Positions 50,201-57,981 of a DNA stretch of 59,953 bases are shown here, in pieces; positions within the stretch are counted from its first letter, which is position 1; the number at the start of each line of letters is the position of its first letter. Position numbers and translations under genes: made by a program. The notes beneath the pieces were generated by a model. The model saw only the letters and a list, made by a program, of their open reading frames with translations. It ran no database searches and was not told the DNA's origin. This DNA is from Gammaproteobacteria bacterium (lineage in GTDB: Bacteria; Pseudomonadota; Gammaproteobacteria; Nitrosococcales; Methylophagaceae), in assembly GCA_029210875.1 (NCBI GenBank), contig JARGFJ010000010.1, positions 1 to 59,953 of the forward strand, read 5' to 3'.

Positions 50201-50397
50201 TTATGGGTGTAGTACCAATGGTATTTTCAACAGGTGCGGGTGCAGAAATGCGTAATGTTATCGGTGTTGCCGTGTTCTCGGGTATGTTAGGTGTCACCTT
50301 CTTTGGTTTATTCTTTACCCCCATTTTTTACGTGATCTTACGTAAGTTGGAAGGTGCAAAAAAATATTCCAGACATGGACGAGTTGAAGCGTTCTAG
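47233..50397 (+). CDS. RND multidrug efflux transporter, HAE1 (AcrB/MexB-type) family
   Basis: A 1054-residue inner-membrane proton antiporter of the HAE1 family, of normal length. It begins MNISKFFVDRPIFAGVLSLL and has twelve membrane segments with two large periplasmic loops. The proton-relay Asp pair is in LVLAIGIVVDDAIVVVEN (about 395-415). The segment AFNSLTLSPALAALLLRG is typical. It follows the adaptor by 50 bases. No outer-membrane TolC-like gene follows, so the channel is encoded elsewhere. Substrates unknown. Confidence 0.95.
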   Translation: MNISKFFVDRPIFAGVLSLLILIAGLLSMFQLPISEYPEVAPPSVVVSASYPGANPKVIAETVATPLEEQLSGVENMLYMFSQATSDGRMTLTATFKIGTDVDLAQQMVQNRVSQALPRLPEVTRQLGVTVVKSSPDLTMVVHLVSPDNSYDELYLRNYGLMRVKDELAKVPGVGTVRLFGSGDYAMRIWLNPDKVAERLLTANDVVNAIREQNVQVAAGVIGAAPMTNPVDVRLPINAKGRLESPEEFGNIIIRAGDNGEITRLKDVARVELAAAEYNMGSMLNSQSAVAIPIFAAPGANAIEISDNVRATMAEVSKQFPKGVEYRVVYDPTVFVRDSISAVIKTLLEALALVVVVVVVFLQTWRASIIPLLAVPVSIIGTFALMQAFGFSINTLSLFGLVLAIGIVVDDAIVVVENVERNISEGLSPLEASYKAMREVSGPIIAISLTLVAVFVPIAFVSGLTGQFYQQFALTIAISTVISAFNSLTLSPALAALLLRGHDQPKDALTKLIDALFGWFFRIFNYTFKRGSSAYSSTVSGMLGHKFLAFCFYVVLMAATVFGFNQIPNGFVPGQDKQYLVSFAQLPDGATMDRTQEVIKEMGLIALAEPGVVSAVQFPGLSVNGFTNSASAGIVFVTLDAFDNRKSPELSAQAIAGKLQQKFAGIEEAFIAIFPPPSVRGLGTTGGFKLQIEDRADLGYEQLANVVERVQQQAWQDPALMSVYSNFKINVPQLYADLDRTKAKQLGLNIKEIFDTMQIYLGSLYVNDFNQFGRTYQVIAQAEGEFRSSPEDAMNLKVRNNRGQMIPLGSVLTMQESYGPESAAHYNGYLAADINGDAAPGYSSGQAQDAISAILEKTLPVGMAFEWTDLTYQQILSGNTIVYIFPLCLFLVFLVLAAQYESLILPLVVISIVPLSILAAVFGIWYTDGDNNVFTQVSLFVLAGLASKNAILIVEFARELEMDGLPTVKAAIKASHMRLRPILMTSFAFIMGVVPMVFSTGAGAEMRNVIGVAVFSGMLGVTFFGLFFTPIFYVILRKLEGAKKYSRHGRVEAF

Positions 50398-50413
50398 CAC
50401 AGAACGCTTCAAC
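50383..50413. terminator. Perfect 13-bp hairpin at the end of the RND transporter gene
   Basis: GTTGAAGCGTTCT (50383-50395) and its exact reverse complement (50401-50413) are separated by five bases; the gene's stop codon lies within the hairpin. No T-run follows. It sits between converging genes and could act as a transcript end, mRNA stabiliser or both. Confidence 0.45.
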
Positions 50414-50424
50414 CAGTGTTGAGG

Positions 50425-51000
50425 TTAAGTCGTCGTGGTTGTGTCGCTTTTATCTTGATTATAGTGCTCGATGAAAGCGGCTAAACTTGTTTTTACACGT
50501 TCGTAGGTTTTATCAATATTGCTTGCAATATCGCCTTCAAGCACCTGCAAGCCATCTAAAATAGCTCGAGCTTCACTAAAGCCTTGATCGATACCACCCT
50601 TTATCAAATCGGTAAATTTAACTAAGGCGTCATCCAGACTAAGTTCGGGATGTTGTTTAGAGTAGGCACTGAAAAATGCCGTGCTTTGAGACACAATGCG
50701 ATCAGCTGTTGCCTCTGGACTGACATCGATACCAGCATCATACGTTGCCTGAATGGCATTATCACCCATGGTGTCTTTTAATGCTTCATTGATGCCTTCG
50801 ATTGCTGTTTTATAAAGAAGTGCTAGCGATTCATTACCGGTGCTTAAACTGATATCTGCATTAGATTGCAAAATAGCTGCGTTCAATTGTTTTTTTTGAT
50901 GCGCTAAGTTCGACACAGTTTGCCCAAGAGGACCATCGACTTTTTTATCTTCGGATTGTGCTAGCTGACTGATTTTTTGACCGAATGGTTGAATATCCAT
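50425..51000 (-). CDS. DUF5610-like protein
   Basis: A 191-residue soluble helical protein of the DUF5610 type: short charged N terminus (MDIQPFGQKISQLAQSED), YKTAIEGINEALKDT, DVSPEATADRIVSQSTAFFSAY, then GGIDQGFSEARAILDGL and a Thr-rich tail (TTTTT). No signal or membrane segment is seen. The function is unknown. It lies alone between the pump and htpG, on the opposite strand from both. Confidence 0.75.
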   Translation of the reverse strand: MDIQPFGQKISQLAQSEDKKVDGPLGQTVSNLAHQKKQLNAAILQSNADISLSTGNESLALLYKTAIEGINEALKDTMGDNAIQATYDAGIDVSPEATADRIVSQSTAFFSAYSKQHPELSLDDALVKFTDLIKGGIDQGFSEARAILDGLQVLEGDIASNIDKTYERVKTSLAAFIEHYNQDKSDTTTTT

Positions 51001-51171
51001 AAGTGCCTCCAGAAAGAGATGAGGATATAAAGACTATAGCGGCAATTATTTTGTTAACGTGAGTGTTATTAGATTACTTGAACGTGAGATAAGAAAAAAC
51101 GCTGTCATTCCCACACTATGTTTGGTGGGAATTTATGGTCAATATGCCTGTTAATTTTACTTCGAGCGTCG

Positions 51172-51196
51172 ATTCCGGCTAAAAGCCTACCGGAAT
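51172..51196. repeat. 25-nt palindromic repeat, copy B
   Basis: ATTCCGG and CCGGAAT bound a 25-nt palindrome that agrees with the copy at 41894-41918 in 19 of 25 positions; both are followed by AAC and a T-rich run. This suggests a dispersed palindromic repeat family in the genome. Confidence 0.5.
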
Positions 51197-51337
51197 AACG
51201 ATGTCTTTTTAGCGAGAATGGCACTTTTTTGGTCAAAATAGCACTGTTTTTTAAGTTTCTAACATTTATCCTTTAAGTTAGCAGGTTAGTTAACTAATTG
51301 ATTAGTCTGGTATAAGTTAAAAATTAAGTTTGAAAGA

Positions 51338-51366
51338 CTTGAACTTTCAACCAACTGTCCCCATAT
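51338..51366 (+). promoter_or_regulatory. Predicted heat-shock (sigma-32) promoter of htpG
   Basis: CTTGAAC (51338-51344) and CCCCATAT (51359-51366), 14 bases apart, match the sigma-32 consensus (CTTGAAA and CCCCATnT) closely. The distance to the htpG start is 45 bases. Heat-shock control of htpG is well established in E. coli. Confidence 0.85.
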
Positions 51367-51411
51367 CGCTGTGACACCAACATTAACTAGCAAGATGGAG
51401 ACATTTTTTCG

Positions 51412-53322
51412 ATGGGTATTGATGCACATAAAGAAACATTAGGTTTTCAAACAGAAGTGTCACAATTATTGGATCTGATGATCCACTCGCTGTATAGCAA
51501 CAAAGAAATTTTCATGCGTGAATTAATTTCGAATGCGGCAGATGCATCTGACAAACTTCGTTTTGAAGCACTTTCTGATGATGCGCTTTATGAAGATGAT
51601 GCGGACTTAAAGATCCGTGTTGAGTTTGATAAAGACGCAAAAACAATCACTATCACTGATAATGGTATCGGTATGAACCGTCAGGAAGTGATAGACAATA
51701 TCGGTACTATTGCCAATTCAGGCACCAAAAAATTCTTTGATAAAATGACGGGCGATCAAGCTAAAGATTCACAGCTTATCGGTCAATTTGGTGTTGGTTT
51801 TTATTCGGCATTTATCGTTGCTGACAAAGTCACATTAAAAACACGTCGTGCCGGTTTAACATCAGAACACGGTGTTGAATGGAGCTCTGAAGGTAAGGGC
51901 GAATTCACAATTGAAACAATCGATAAGCCAACACGTGGTACTGAAATCACATTACATCTACGTGAAGACCAGGATGAGTTTCTAAACAGCTGGCGTTTAC
52001 GTAACTGTATTACCAAATATTCAGATCACATCAACTTGCCGATTGTGATGAAAAAAGATCCTGTGCCAAATGAAGATGGCAAGATTGATGATTCTGTCGT
52101 CTTAGAACAAGAAACAGTCAACAAAGCAACCGCACTTTGGACTTTATCGAAAAGCGAAATCACAGACGAACAATATCAAGAGTTCTACAAACAAATTGCA
52201 CACGACTACCAAGATCCTTTGATGTGGAGCCACAACAAAGTAGAAGGTAAAACAGAATATACTTCATTACTTTACATCCCATCTAAAGCACCATTTGATC
52301 TATGGGATCGTGATCGCATGCACGGCCTGAAACTGTATGTGAAACGTGTTTTCATTATGGAAGATGCCGATCAATTAATGCCACGTTATTTACGCTTCAT
52401 TCGTGGTGTCATTGATACCAATGATTTGCCATTGAACGTATCGCGTGAAATCCTCCAAGGCAGCAAGACTATCGACAGCATTCGCTCTGCGTCAGTTAAG
52501 AAAGTGCTGAGCGAATTAGCAAAACTGGCTAAAAATGACCCTGAAAAATACGCTGAATTCTGGAAAGAGTTTGGTCAGGTTATCAAAGAAGGCCCGGGCG
52601 AAGATTATGCTAACAAAGATGCATTAGCGAAATTAATTCGTTTTGCGTCAACTGAGTCAGGTACGGCAGATCAAACTGTTTCTTTAGAAGACTATGTTGG
52701 TCGTATGAAAGAGAAACAGGAAAAAATCTACTACATCACGGCTGAAAGTTTTGCAGCAGCTAAAAACAGCCCACACTTGGAAGTATTCAAGAAAAAAGGC
52801 ATTGAAGTCTTGTTATTAACAGACCGTGTTGATGAATGGTTAACCAACTCATTAACCGAGTTTGATGGCAAACAACTTCAATCAGTCGCTAAAGGTGATT
52901 TAGACCTGGGTGAATTGGAAGACGAACAAGAGAAAAAAGCCAAAGAAGAAACTGATAAAAACTTCGAGGACTTGGTTGAGCGCGTTAAAACGACATTGGG
53001 TGATAAAGTGAAAGATGTGCGTATTACCCATCGCTTAACCGATTCCCCAGCCTGTTTGGTGGCTGATGCTCATGATATGAGTGCCAACCTTGAACGTATG
53101 TTGAAAGCAGCAGGCCAACAAGTCGGTGGTAGCAAACCTATCTTTGAATTGAACCCGGAACATCCGATGGTCGTTCGACTAAAAGATGAACAAGATGATG
53201 CGCGTTTTGAAGATTGGTCAGCTATTTTATTTGACCAGGCATTGTTAGCTGAAGGTGGTCAATTAGAAGACCCTGCAAGCTACGTCAAACGTCTTAATGC
53301 ATTGTTATTAAACATAGCGTAA
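51412..53322 (+). CDS. htpG: Chaperone protein HtpG (Hsp90)
   Basis: Bacterial Hsp90, an ATP-dependent chaperone. It has 636 residues. The ATP-binding domain is at the N terminus with [26 protein letters not shown] and [12 protein letters not shown]; the middle domain has [11 protein letters not shown] and the signature NVSREILQ. It lacks the long charged linker of eukaryotic Hsp90. AGATGGAG precedes the start at 51412, and the sigma-32 promoter lies just upstream. Confidence 0.96.
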   Translation: MGIDAHKETLGFQTEVSQLLDLMIHSLYSNKEIFMRELISNAADASDKLRFEALSDDALYEDDADLKIRVEFDKDAKTITITDNGIGMNRQEVIDNIGTIANSGTKKFFDKMTGDQAKDSQLIGQFGVGFYSAFIVADKVTLKTRRAGLTSEHGVEWSSEGKGEFTIETIDKPTRGTEITLHLREDQDEFLNSWRLRNCITKYSDHINLPIVMKKDPVPNEDGKIDDSVVLEQETVNKATALWTLSKSEITDEQYQEFYKQIAHDYQDPLMWSHNKVEGKTEYTSLLYIPSKAPFDLWDRDRMHGLKLYVKRVFIMEDADQLMPRYLRFIRGVIDTNDLPLNVSREILQGSKTIDSIRSASVKKVLSELAKLAKNDPEKYAEFWKEFGQVIKEGPGEDYANKDALAKLIRFASTESGTADQTVSLEDYVGRMKEKQEKIYYITAESFAAAKNSPHLEVFKKKGIEVLLLTDRVDEWLTNSLTEFDGKQLQSVAKGDLDLGELEDEQEKKAKEETDKNFEDLVERVKTTLGDKVKDVRITHRLTDSPACLVADAHDMSANLERMLKAAGQQVGGSKPIFELNPEHPMVVRLKDEQDDARFEDWSAILFDQALLAEGGQLEDPASYVKRLNALLLNIA

Positions 53323-53345
53323 CAACGGGTTATTTATGTTGTAAA

Positions 53346-53378
53346 ATGCCGAGTAGGGTCACTGCTCGGCATTTTTTT
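53346..53378 (+). terminator. Intrinsic terminator after htpG
   Basis: The arms ATGCCGAG (53346-53353) and CTCGGCAT (53365-53372) pair perfectly and are followed by seven T (53372-53378). The hairpin ends 12 bases before the hslO start, so hslO is either read through from htpG or has its own weak promoter. It also shows that hslO starts at 53391 and not at the upstream ATG inside the hairpin. Confidence 0.88.
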
Positions 53379-53390
53379 GGATACTTATAC

Positions 53391-54302
53391 ATGACTGATA
53401 ACACATCATTTCAATCTGATAATTTACAACGTTTCATCTTTGAAAATGCTGCAATACGTGGTGAATGGCTACATTTAACTGAAAGTTGGCAAGCGGTTCT
53501 TGCTCGACGTGATTACCCTGCAAGGCTTCAAACTGTACTAGGTGAAATGATGGGCGCAGTTGCATTACTAGCAGCGACAGTCAAAATCAAAGGTAGAGTG
53601 GTTGTGCAAATTAAGTCAGAAGGTCCAGTCAAGTTAGCCATGGTTGAATGTACCAGTGACAACACTGTTCGCGCATTTGCACAATGGGATGAAGACAATG
53701 CAATTGATGATAATGCCAAATTAACGGATTTGATGGCGGGTGGCACAATGGCCATTACCATCGAAGTTGAAGGTGCGAAACAACCTTATCAAGGGTTAGT
53801 GTCTTTGCATGAAGAGTCTATAGCGGCAACATTGGAAACCTACTTCCAACAATCTGAACAATTAGAAACGCGAATTTGGCTGGTTGCAGATCAACATCAC
53901 ATCGCTGGTTTATTTGTTCAGCAATTACCAAGTGAACAACAAAATAAAGCCGATGAACAAGAACATTGGACACGAATTAGTCATCTGGCTTCCACCGTTA
54001 CCAGACAAGAATTACTATCATTGGGTGCTGGCACATTATTGCATCGACTATTTCATGAAGAAAAATGCCGTTTATTTGAACCAAGCGCGATAGCGTTTGC
54101 ATGTAATTGTTCTCGCGAACGGGTTGCCGAAACGATAAACTTACTGGGCAAAGAAGATGCTACCCAGTTACTCAACGAACAAGGTAAAATCGAGGTTGCC
54201 TGTGAGTTCTGTAACGAGCATTATTATTTTGACAAGATAGATGTGGCGCAGATTTTTTCAGAAAATAGCGTATCAATAACTGAATCAGACACGATCCATT
54301 AA
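53391..54302 (+). CDS. hslO: Hsp33 redox-regulated chaperone
   Basis: A holdase chaperone activated by oxidation. It has about 303 residues. The start is taken as the ATG at 53391 (MTDNTSFQSDNLQRFIFENA). The N-terminal domain has IRGEWLHLTESWQAVL, GEMMGAVALLAATVKIKGR and the flexible linker follows. The C-terminal redox zinc site has CNCSRE and CEFC (CxC...CxxC), all four Cys present. Its grouping with htpG places a heat and an oxidative-stress chaperone side by side. Confidence 0.94.
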   Translation: MTDNTSFQSDNLQRFIFENAAIRGEWLHLTESWQAVLARRDYPARLQTVLGEMMGAVALLAATVKIKGRVVVQIKSEGPVKLAMVECTSDNTVRAFAQWDEDNAIDDNAKLTDLMAGGTMAITIEVEGAKQPYQGLVSLHEESIAATLETYFQQSEQLETRIWLVADQHHIAGLFVQQLPSEQQNKADEQEHWTRISHLASTVTRQELLSLGAGTLLHRLFHEEKCRLFEPSAIAFACNCSRERVAETINLLGKEDATQLLNEQGKIEVACEFCNEHYYFDKIDVAQIFSENSVSITESDTIH

Positions 54303-54331
54303 TTGAATACCTAATGCTATAGCTATACCCG

Positions 54332-54351
54332 TGGTCACTGGATTTGCTGTT
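54332..54351. repeat. 20-nt repeat also found at 9331-9350
   Basis: TGGTCACTGGATTTGCTGTT matches TGGTCATTGGATTTGCTGTT at 9331-9350 in 19 of 20 positions. Both copies are in non-coding DNA. The surrounding bases are less alike. It may be part of a small dispersed element or old transposon remnant. Confidence 0.4.
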
Positions 54352-54510
54352 TTTCTAGTGCGTATAATGGCTGGGATAGCAAGGCATATTATTGATGTAA
54401 TAGCCATCCTATTGCTCAATAATATAACGCAGCTTGCGCGGGTCAGGATACGGGTATTATTACTAAGTGTATTAGTATCAGTTACTTAAAACTTATCTAA
54501 AGAGGGTGAT

Positions 54511-55782
54511 ATGGCACATGTCATTGTAGTTGGGGCGAGTACAGGAGGTTTACCAGCCGCCTATGAAATGCGTGCTCTATTAGATCAAACACATCACGTT
54601 ACTGTCATTTCAAATACACCATTATTTCACTTTGTGCCCAGCAATCCATGGGTAGCCGTAGGCTGGCGTAAGCCGCAACAAACCAGTTTTGAACTTGAAG
54701 GATACCTCAAAGCAAAAAACATCGACTTCTCATCAGCAGGCGTGAACGAAATTCTGCCAGAACAAAACCAGGTGGTTTTGGGCGATGATACCGTGCTTGA
54801 CTATGATTATTTGATCATCGCCACCGGCCCAAAATTGGCATTTGATGAAGTTGAAGGATTAGGCCCAAAAGGCTTCACAGAATCGATTTGTACTCTTGAT
54901 CACGCACAAGCTGCCTATCAATCATGGCAAGACTTTGTTAAAAATCTCGGCCCCATTGTGGTTGGCGCGGTACAAGGCGCATCGTGTTATGGCCCTGCCT
55001 ATGAGTTTGCATTGATCATGAACCACGCACTACGAAAAGCTAAAATTCGTGACAAAGTGCCGATGACATTTGTGACATCAGAACCTTATATTGGTCATCT
55101 CGGTCTAGGTGGTGTCGGTGATTCCAAGGGATTATTAGAATCAGAGTTCAGGCAAAATGATATTAAATGGATCACCAATGCAAAAGTAAAACGCGTTGAA
55201 CAAAACCAACTATTTATTGAACAAGTTGATGATCATGGCGACACGATTAAAACCCATCAACTGCCTTTTAATTTCTCAATGATGCTACCTGCCTTTAAAG
55301 GTGTGGATTGTGTTGCTAAATTAGGTGACGACGTTGTTAATCCGCGTGGTTTTATCAAAGTTGATGAATTTCAACGTAATCCAAAATATACCAACATCTA
55401 TGGTGTTGGCGTATGTATTGCCATCCCGCCGGTTGAAGCAACCCCTTTACCGGTTGGCGCACCTAAAACCGGCTATATGATAGAAAGCATGGCCGCAGCA
55501 GCAGTGGCAAATATCAAAGCCGATATTGACGGCAAACAAGCCCATGCTAAAGCAACATGGAATGCCGTTTGTCTAGCCGACATGGGCGGTACAGGTGCTG
55601 CATTTGTTGCCATGCCGCAAATCCCACCACGAAATACCGCATGGATGAAAAAAGGCCGCTGGGTACATTGGGCCAAAGTAGGCTTTGAAAAATACTTTAT
55701 TTATAAAATGAAAAAAGGTTCATCAGAACCCGCCTTTGAAAATTATTTTTTGAAAATATTAGGCATTAAAAAAATTAAATAG
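54511..55782 (+). CDS. Sulfide:quinone oxidoreductase-like flavoprotein
   Basis: A 423-residue FAD-dependent enzyme. The N-terminal dinucleotide fold is VIVVGASTGGLPAAYEMRAL, slightly atypical (ASTGG). Cysteines at about 158 (GASCYGPAYEF), 302 (VCIAIPP) and 354 (VCLADMG) are spaced as in sulfide:quinone reductases. The C-terminal AKVGFEKYFIYKMKKG helix may attach it to the membrane. It probably passes electrons from sulfide to quinone. A flavocytochrome-c sulfide-dehydrogenase-like flavoprotein is a possible alternative. It has its own RBS (AGAGGGTG). Confidence 0.85.
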   Translation: MAHVIVVGASTGGLPAAYEMRALLDQTHHVTVISNTPLFHFVPSNPWVAVGWRKPQQTSFELEGYLKAKNIDFSSAGVNEILPEQNQVVLGDDTVLDYDYLIIATGPKLAFDEVEGLGPKGFTESICTLDHAQAAYQSWQDFVKNLGPIVVGAVQGASCYGPAYEFALIMNHALRKAKIRDKVPMTFVTSEPYIGHLGLGGVGDSKGLLESEFRQNDIKWITNAKVKRVEQNQLFIEQVDDHGDTIKTHQLPFNFSMMLPAFKGVDCVAKLGDDVVNPRGFIKVDEFQRNPKYTNIYGVGVCIAIPPVEATPLPVGAPKTGYMIESMAAAAVANIKADIDGKQAHAKATWNAVCLADMGGTGAAFVAMPQIPPRNTAWMKKGRWVHWAKVGFEKYFIYKMKKGSSEPAFENYFLKILGIKKIK

Positions 55783-55860
55783 CTCGGATTAAGACATAGC
55801 GTGAGAGAACTAACAAATAAAGCGCGGCTTGATTCCCTCTTTTGGCTTTATTATGCACTT

Positions 55861-55920
55861 ACAGGGAATTATAGTCCGTATAAGTATAAAAATTACAGGG
55901 AATTTTTTTCCCGTTAATAA
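55861..55920. repeat. Palindrome-containing element at the left edge of the cassette array
   Basis: Two direct copies of ACAGGGAATT (55861-55870 and 55895-55904) and a GGGAA/TTCCC hairpin (55898-55912) end in CCCGTTAATAAC immediately before the first cassette. A similar AACGGGAA...TTCCCGTT hairpin is within cassette 4 (58057-58108). It may be part of the integron's recombination platform or of a small inserted element. No standard attI was recognised. Confidence 0.4.
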
Positions 55921-55946
55921 CAATGTTATGCATCGAAGGCCGAGAG

Positions 55947-56345
55947 ATGAACCAACTCGAAATAGAGACCTACGCTCGTTCGCTCTACGGCCGCATCGGT
56001 GAAGCGCGGGTCTTGCGGAGGATCGAAATTGATGCCGGAAATTGGAAGGCACAGGCGAATATGTGCCATCACAACGCGTCGGCGCTGTATCTATACGATG
56101 ACCGGTACACTCCGGTAAGGGGCTGGTTTTACTTTGACTTGCCAGGGCTTGGTTACGTCAAGTTCGTTTCCCACTCTGCGGTGAAGACTCCGGATGGGGA
56201 GACTGTCGACATCACTCCAAAGCCTAGTGCTGCCACGCAGGATTACCCATTTCTGGAAGGCAATCTTTCCGAAGACGAGTACCAGTATTTGGTGGAAGAG
56301 TGTGGCTGCGGGGAAATCAACTTGCCGGTCGGAAATAATGCATAA
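55947..56345 (+). CDS. Cassette 1: hypothetical protein with conserved-looking Cys/His residues
   Basis: A protein of about 132 residues. I use the ATG at 55947 (MNQLEIETYARSLYGRIGEA), preceded by CGAGAG; the frame's upstream ATG at 55923 straddles the recombination point and is not expected to be used. The pattern ANMCHHNASALYLYDD, then RGWFYFDLP, VKFVSHSAVKTPDGETVDIT, ends with a second Cys pair (ECGCGE). The order Cys-His...His...Asp is reminiscent of papain/transglutaminase-fold hydrolases, but I do not recognise the family. The stop lies inside its attC. Cassette GC is higher than in host genes. Confidence 0.78.
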   Translation: MNQLEIETYARSLYGRIGEARVLRRIEIDAGNWKAQANMCHHNASALYLYDDRYTPVRGWFYFDLPGLGYVKFVSHSAVKTPDGETVDITPKPSAATQDYPFLEGNLSEDEYQYLVEECGCGEINLPVGNNA

Positions 56346-56420
56346 CAACCGCTTTGAGTCCGACGGCTTACCCTTCCGCTGCGCTCCAGGGCAAGCCGCG
56401 GCTCAAGCGGAACGTTATGG
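56340..56420 (+). repeat. attC site 1
   Basis: Starts GCATAAC (56340-56346) and ends GTTATGG (56414-56420), 81 bases. The inner arms CCGCTTTGAGTC and GGCTCAAGCGG pair with unpaired extra bases, as required for recognition of the folded bottom strand by IntI. Confidence 0.9.
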
Positions 56421-56432
56421 ATAGGAGAGGTC

Positions 56433-56921
56433 ATGATTAACCTTCTCGATAAAAACATAAAGTGGTACAAGGATCATGGTGGCCTAGAAAAAATTGAGAC
56501 CATGATGGAAGACTACTGGAATAACTCTCGAAGAATGGAGAGTGAAACGGTGGTTGATCTTGAAAAACACCTTTGGGTTGTTAACTCTACGGCAGCAACA
56601 TTAATTTTAGGCTTCCTCCAGACTCAGGAAACGGTCTACAAGATGCAAGTCTTGTCGGCCTGTTCATTTGTTGTTGGTGTACTATTTCTATTTTTTCTCA
56701 AGTTTGTATCTTCTATTACATCATCGCGTGATCGTAGTAGATTTCAGGAGGCCGCTTCGAAATTCCAAGCAGGTGAAGATACTGATTACATATTCAAAAC
56801 CGTCAGAGACACAAAGTTTAAATTTCTAAAATGGCTATATTTGTTTTTTCAATATGGCTCGGGCGTATTGTTCATGCTCGGGTTAATATTCTTATTGGTG
56901 CAAATATGGCCAAATCCATAA
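56433..56921 (+). CDS. Cassette 2: small membrane protein of unknown function
   Basis: A 162-residue protein with about three hydrophobic segments: about 50-65 (NSTAATLILGFLQ), 72-93 (LSACSFVVGVLFLFFLKFV) and 134-158 (WLYLFFQYGSGVLFMLGLIF). Between the second and third lies a charged cytoplasm-like region (SSRDRSRFQEAASKFQAGED). The N terminus is charged and helical. It has a good SD (AGGAGAGG). No family recognised; the layout somewhat resembles SLATT-type membrane effectors of defence systems, but that is only a layout similarity. The stop is within its attC. Confidence 0.8.
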   Translation: MINLLDKNIKWYKDHGGLEKIETMMEDYWNNSRRMESETVVDLEKHLWVVNSTAATLILGFLQTQETVYKMQVLSACSFVVGVLFLFFLKFVSSITSSRDRSRFQEAASKFQAGEDTDYIFKTVRDTKFKFLKWLYLFFQYGSGVLFMLGLIFLLVQIWPNP

Positions 56922-57003
56922 CAAGGCCAAGCACAGTCGTGCAATGCAAAAAGCGCATTGCACTGGACCTCGCTTCGCTCGGCCTGTGTTGGCGGCGTTA
57001 TGC
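56916..57003 (+). repeat. attC site 2
   Basis: Begins CCATAAC and ends GTTATGC, 88 bases. Inner arms GGCCAAGCACAG and CTGTGTTGGC pair; a second central pair (TGCAATGC/GCATTGCA) extends the hairpin. Confidence 0.9.
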
Positions 57004-57018
57004 GAATAAGGAGCAGTC

Positions 57019-57894
57019 ATGGAATTTGTAGCAATTGACGTGGAAACTGCAAATGCAGATATGGCTTCAATCTGCCAAATTGGATTGGCGAAATATAGGG
57101 ATGGAATACTTGTAGATGAATGGTCATCGTTAATCGATCCAGAAGATTATTTCAATTTTATAAATGTTGATATCCACGGAATAACTGAAGACGACGTTGT
57201 TGGCGCACCAAGGTTTCCAGACGTATTTAAGAAATTATCCGATTTTTTAACTGGTGGAATTTGTGTAAGTCATACACACTTTGATCGTGTTTCAGTCGGT
57301 CGGGCAATTAATAAATATTCATTGAACCCAATTAATACCATATGGCTTGATTCTGCAAGAGTGGCTCGTCGTGCATGGGAGGAGTGCGCATGGAGCGGGT
57401 ATGGACTATCGAATATTTGCAAAATGATTGGCTATGAATTCAAGCATCACGATGCGCTCGAAGATGCAAAGGCTGCTGGCCAAGTCTTGGTTGCCGCTAT
57501 AGATAAAACAGGTTTAGATCTAGATGCTTGGTTTAAACGTGTTTCCCAACCAATAGATCCTTCAAGTTTGTCAAGCGGAGCAGCAATAAAAAGAGATGGC
57601 AATCCTGAAGGAGAGCTTTACGGAGAAGTAATTGTATTTACTGGCGCATTGGAAATTCCTCGCCGAGAGGCAGCCGATCTAGCTGCGTTAATTGGTTGCA
57701 CAGTTGCATCCGGGGTTACTAAAAAAACTACTTTGTTGGTCGTTGGCGATCAAGATATCACCAAACTCTTAGGAAAATTGAAGAGTTCAAAGCACTTGAA
57801 AGCTGAAGAGCTCGTAGCAAAAGGGCACACAATACGAATAATTAAAGAAAGCGATTTTAAAGAGTTGGTTAGCCAAGCGCATGAAATCGCATAA
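57019..57894 (+). CDS. Cassette 3: DEDDh 3'-5' exonuclease with C-terminal BRCT domain
   Basis: A 291-residue fusion. The N-terminal about 175 residues form an RNase T/DnaQ-like exonuclease: Exo I DVETANAD (D and E), Exo II with THFDRVSVG, Exo III HHDALEDAKAAGQVL (H and D). This gives the DEDDh set. The C-terminal about 95 residues (GEVIVFTGALEIPRREAADL, GCTVASGVTKKTTLLVVGD, KAEELVAKGHTIRIIKESDF) are a BRCT domain as in bacterial NAD-dependent DNA ligase. Known proteins with this pairing are often annotated as PolIII epsilon-like. AAGGAG lies five bases before the ATG. Confidence 0.9.
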   Translation: MEFVAIDVETANADMASICQIGLAKYRDGILVDEWSSLIDPEDYFNFINVDIHGITEDDVVGAPRFPDVFKKLSDFLTGGICVSHTHFDRVSVGRAINKYSLNPINTIWLDSARVARRAWEECAWSGYGLSNICKMIGYEFKHHDALEDAKAAGQVLVAAIDKTGLDLDAWFKRVSQPIDPSSLSSGAAIKRDGNPEGELYGEVIVFTGALEIPRREAADLAALIGCTVASGVTKKTTLLVVGDQDITKLLGKLKSSKHLKAEELVAKGHTIRIIKESDFKELVSQAHEIA

Positions 57895-57954
57895 CAAGGC
57901 CAAGCACCATCGCGCACTGCGTGCGCTGGACCGCCGGTGTTGGCGGCGTTAAAT
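57889..57954 (+). repeat. attC site 3
   Basis: Begins GCATAAC and ends GTTAAAT, 66 bases. Inner arms GCCAAGCACC and GGTGTTGGC pair with one bulge; central pair GCGCACTGC/GTGCGC. Its first half is almost identical to that of attC 2. Confidence 0.9.
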
Positions 57955-57981
57955 CGGATCGCTCGCTCCGCGAGCAGTCCG

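Larger units (their letters stand above)
51001..51411. other. Intergenic stretch upstream of htpG with two palindromes
   Basis: This 411-bp stretch has no gene. From left: ATTCCCAC/GTGGGAAT (51107-51132), a palindrome with a ten-base centre; ATTCCGG/CCGGAAT (51172-51196), copy B of the 25-nt repeat; and the heat-shock promoter (51338-51366) listed separately. Confidence 0.6.

Noticed and set aside
53346-53390. Longer hslO start at 53346
   Set aside because: This ATG is inside the htpG terminator hairpin, and the added residues do not fit the Hsp33 N terminus.
55783-55924. Classic attI site with divergent integrase to the left of the array
   Set aside because: The gene on the left is the SQR-like enzyme on the plus strand; no integrase residues occur in any frame there.
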